Assembly: GCA_945788205.1 (NCBI GenBank)
Contig: CALZLE010000199.1
Location: forward strand, 1-16,022
Direction of reading: 5' to 3'
Source: an uncultured Desulfuromonadales bacterium
GTDB taxonomy: Bacteria > Desulfobacterota > Desulfuromonadia > Desulfuromonadales > Geopsychrobacteraceae
Length of the DNA: 16,022 bases
Part shown: piece by piece, positions 14,799 through 16,022 of the stretch
Position numbering within the stretch: position 1 is the stretch's first letter
How the letters are laid out: each line of letters opens with the position of its first letter
The notes under the pieces: model-generated
The model's input: only the letters and a program-made list of their open reading frames with translations
Told to the model about the DNA's origin: nothing
Databases searched by the model: none
Translations under genes and position numbers: made by a program

Positions 14799-14826
14799 AT
14801 TTTAGCGTTAATTTAACAACTATCAA
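14799..14826 (-). promoter_or_regulatory. Predicted promoter of the HD-GYP gene with palindrome in the spacer
   Basis: TTGATA (14826-14821) and TAAAAT (14804-14799) are spaced by 16 bases, each matching consensus at five of six positions. The spacer holds the palindrome GTTAAATTAAC (14817-14807), so a protein bound there would block RNA polymerase. Transcription would start near 14792 and leave a leader of about 40 bases. Confidence 0.5.
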
Positions 14827-14989
14827 CTGGCAGGGTCGTTGGAGAAGCAGCCGTAACTATGTCGGGCCATAAACAGAAAACTATTTCTCTTCTCTTCAAG
14901 AACCCGCTATCTTTCTTAAGAGCCTCAATGTTTTGTTAGCAAAAAGGCGAGTTTCAGAATTTGCTCCCGTGCAACAGGAGACAATAGAG
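14827..14989 (+). promoter_or_regulatory. Upstream region of the radical SAM gene, no clear promoter
   Basis: This stretch separates the divergent HD-GYP and radical SAM genes. I see no convincing sigma70-type -35/-10 pair on the plus strand. It contains an imperfect inverted repeat, CTCTTCAAGAA at 14892-14902 facing TTCTTAAGAG at 14913-14922. It ends with AGGAG (14976-14980), the ribosome binding site of the radical SAM gene, nine bases ahead of the ATG at 14990. Confidence 0.4.
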
Positions 14990-16022
14990 ATGAACCAAGA
15001 TTATCGGGGCTTTGAGCTCGGTCCGATCCGGCCGCCGAGCGAAGCCCAAAGCTTGATGCTCAGGATCACGCGTAACTGCCCGTGGAACAAATGCAAGTTC
15101 TGCGGCCTTTACAAGGGTGAAAAGTTCAGCGTTCGCCCGGTTGCGCACATCAAAAAAGATATTGATACAATCCGGCAGTATGTCGAGGCGATTGAAGACA
15201 TCAGGCAACAGCCCGGCGGTGGATCGCAACGGGATATTTTTGCCCTACAGACGGGCCGACCAGAAAACGATCAGCTGGCACTGCATTCAGCACTGAACTG
15301 GATTCGGGGTGGGATGAAGTCGATCTTTCTGCAGGACGCCAACAGCATGATCATCAAGCCGGACGATCTGGTTAGTATCCTCAACTATGTTCGCCAGTCC
15401 TTCCCGCAGGTCGAGCGGATTACCACTTATGCCCGCTCCCATTCGATAGCCCGGATCAGCGATGAGGAGATGGCCCGGATCGCAGCGGCTGGCTTGAATC
15501 GAATTCATGTCGGCATGGAGTCGGCTGCTGACGAGGTGCTCGATTTCATCAAAAAGGGGGTCGACAAACAGACCCAAATCGTTGCCGGAAAGAAGGTCAA
15601 AGCCGCAGGAATTGAACTATCGGAGTACTTCATGCCAGGGTTGGGTGGCACTCAATTTTCAAAAGAGAATGCCCTGGAAACGGCCTCTGCGATCAATCAG
15701 ATCGATCCTGATTTTATCCGCATTCGCACTCTGGCAATTCCTGAGCAGGCTGAACTCTATCAGGATGTGCAATCCGGAGATTTTGTCCCGCTTGGCGACC
15801 TGCAGATGGCCGAAGAGTTGCTGCTGTTTCTCGACAATCTGGACGGAATCAGCAGCACCGTTAAAAGCGACCACATCCTCAATCTGCTGCAAGAGGTCGA
15901 AGGGCGGTTCCCGGAGGATCGGGAGAAGATGACGGCACCGATCCGCGACTTTCTGGCGCTAGATGCGGAAGAGCAACTGCTTTACATGGTTGGCAGGCGG
16001 AGCGGGATTTTCTCGCAACTCG
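14990..16022 (+). CDS. Radical SAM protein of unknown function, 3' end outside the window
   Basis: The frame starts at ATG 14990 with AGGAG nine bases upstream and stays open to the right edge: 344 residues are visible. The radical SAM cluster motif is C30, C35 and C38 in CPWNKCKFC, a CX4CX2C spacing rather than the canonical CX3CX2C, preceded by LMLRITRN. The region IFLQDANSMI fits the second strand of the barrel, and RIHVGMESAADEVLDFIKKG is the typical fifth-strand region of B12-independent Elp3/HemN-like radical SAM enzymes. No cobalamin-binding domain comes before it. It should reductively cleave S-adenosylmethionine to a radical, but the substrate is unknown. It is divergent from the HD-GYP gene and has no visible partner in the window. 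Confidence 0.85.
   Translation, partial: MNQDYRGFELGPIRPPSEAQSLMLRITRNCPWNKCKFCGLYKGEKFSVRPVAHIKKDIDTIRQYVEAIEDIRQQPGGGSQRDIFALQTGRPENDQLALHSALNWIRGGMKSIFLQDANSMIIKPDDLVSILNYVRQSFPQVERITTYARSHSIARISDEEMARIAAAGLNRIHVGMESAADEVLDFIKKGVDKQTQIVAGKKVKAAGIELSEYFMPGLGGTQFSKENALETASAINQIDPDFIRIRTLAIPEQAELYQDVQSGDFVPLGDLQMAEELLLFLDNLDGISSTVKSDHILNLLQEVEGRFPEDREKMTAPIRDFLALDAEEQLLYMVGRRSGIFSQL

Noticed and set aside
14828..14843. Possible sigma54 promoter (TGGCAGG then TTGG) upstream of the radical SAM gene
   Set aside because: The -24 element fits, but the essential GC of the -12 element is GG and no enhancer-like sites are visible; too weak to annotate.
1..16022. CRISPR arrays, tRNA or rRNA genes, insertion sequences and prophage genes
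   Set aside because: I looked for regular repeats with spacers, cloverleaf-like segments, transposase motifs and phage genes on both strands and saw none.

Overview
The window is a stretch of bacterial chromosome that looks like a deltaproteobacterium of the Desulfuromonadales/Geobacterales type (Desulfobacterota). The best pointer is a two-gene unit on the minus strand whose products match SfrA and SfrB, the NADPH-dependent oxidoreductase first purified from Geobacter as a soluble Fe(III) reductase. The rest is housekeeping and signalling genes, almost all on the minus strand. I see no prophage, transposase, CRISPR array, rRNA or tRNA.

Layout from left to right. (1) 1-241: start of a small cupin gene, cut by the window edge. 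It is separated by a strong terminator from (2) the sfrB-sfrA unit (4958 down to 316). This unit has a long leader with a candidate promoter, a palindrome and two stem-loops, plus another stem-loop between the two genes. (3) 5206-5613: a small orphan lipoprotein. (4) 5776-6039: a plus-strand glutaredoxin that converges on and overlaps the end of the next group. (5) 11067 down to 6036: a compact probable operon def-fmt-htpX-rsmB-rpe-nudix. It has very short or overlapping junctions, except for a palindromic repeat between rsmB and rpe. It joins N-terminal methionine processing, initiator tRNA formylation, membrane protein quality control, 16S rRNA methylation, pentose phosphate metabolism and CoA-type Nudix clean-up. 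(6) 12710 down to 11185: tcdA-like tRNA modification gene overlapping a TauE/SafE transporter. (7) 12791-13552: tatD-like hydrolase. (8) 13617-14750: GAF-like plus HD-GYP c-di-GMP phosphodiesterase. (9) 14990 to the end: divergent plus-strand radical SAM protein, cut by the window edge.

The most interesting non-coding features are: two copies of a GTAGGGGCGAC-type paired palindrome (REPIN-like), one of which supplies the stop codon of the tatD-like gene; a good sigma70-type promoter placed just before, not after, a terminator-like hairpin upstream of def; a structured sfrB leader with a TTG start; and a palindrome exactly between the -35 and -10 boxes of the HD-GYP promoter. I did not find convincing evidence for an undescribed defence or biosynthetic system. 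The most unusual protein is SfrB, in which a NuoF-type iron-sulfur segment with a changed cysteine pattern is fused to a GltD-type FAD/NADPH module.
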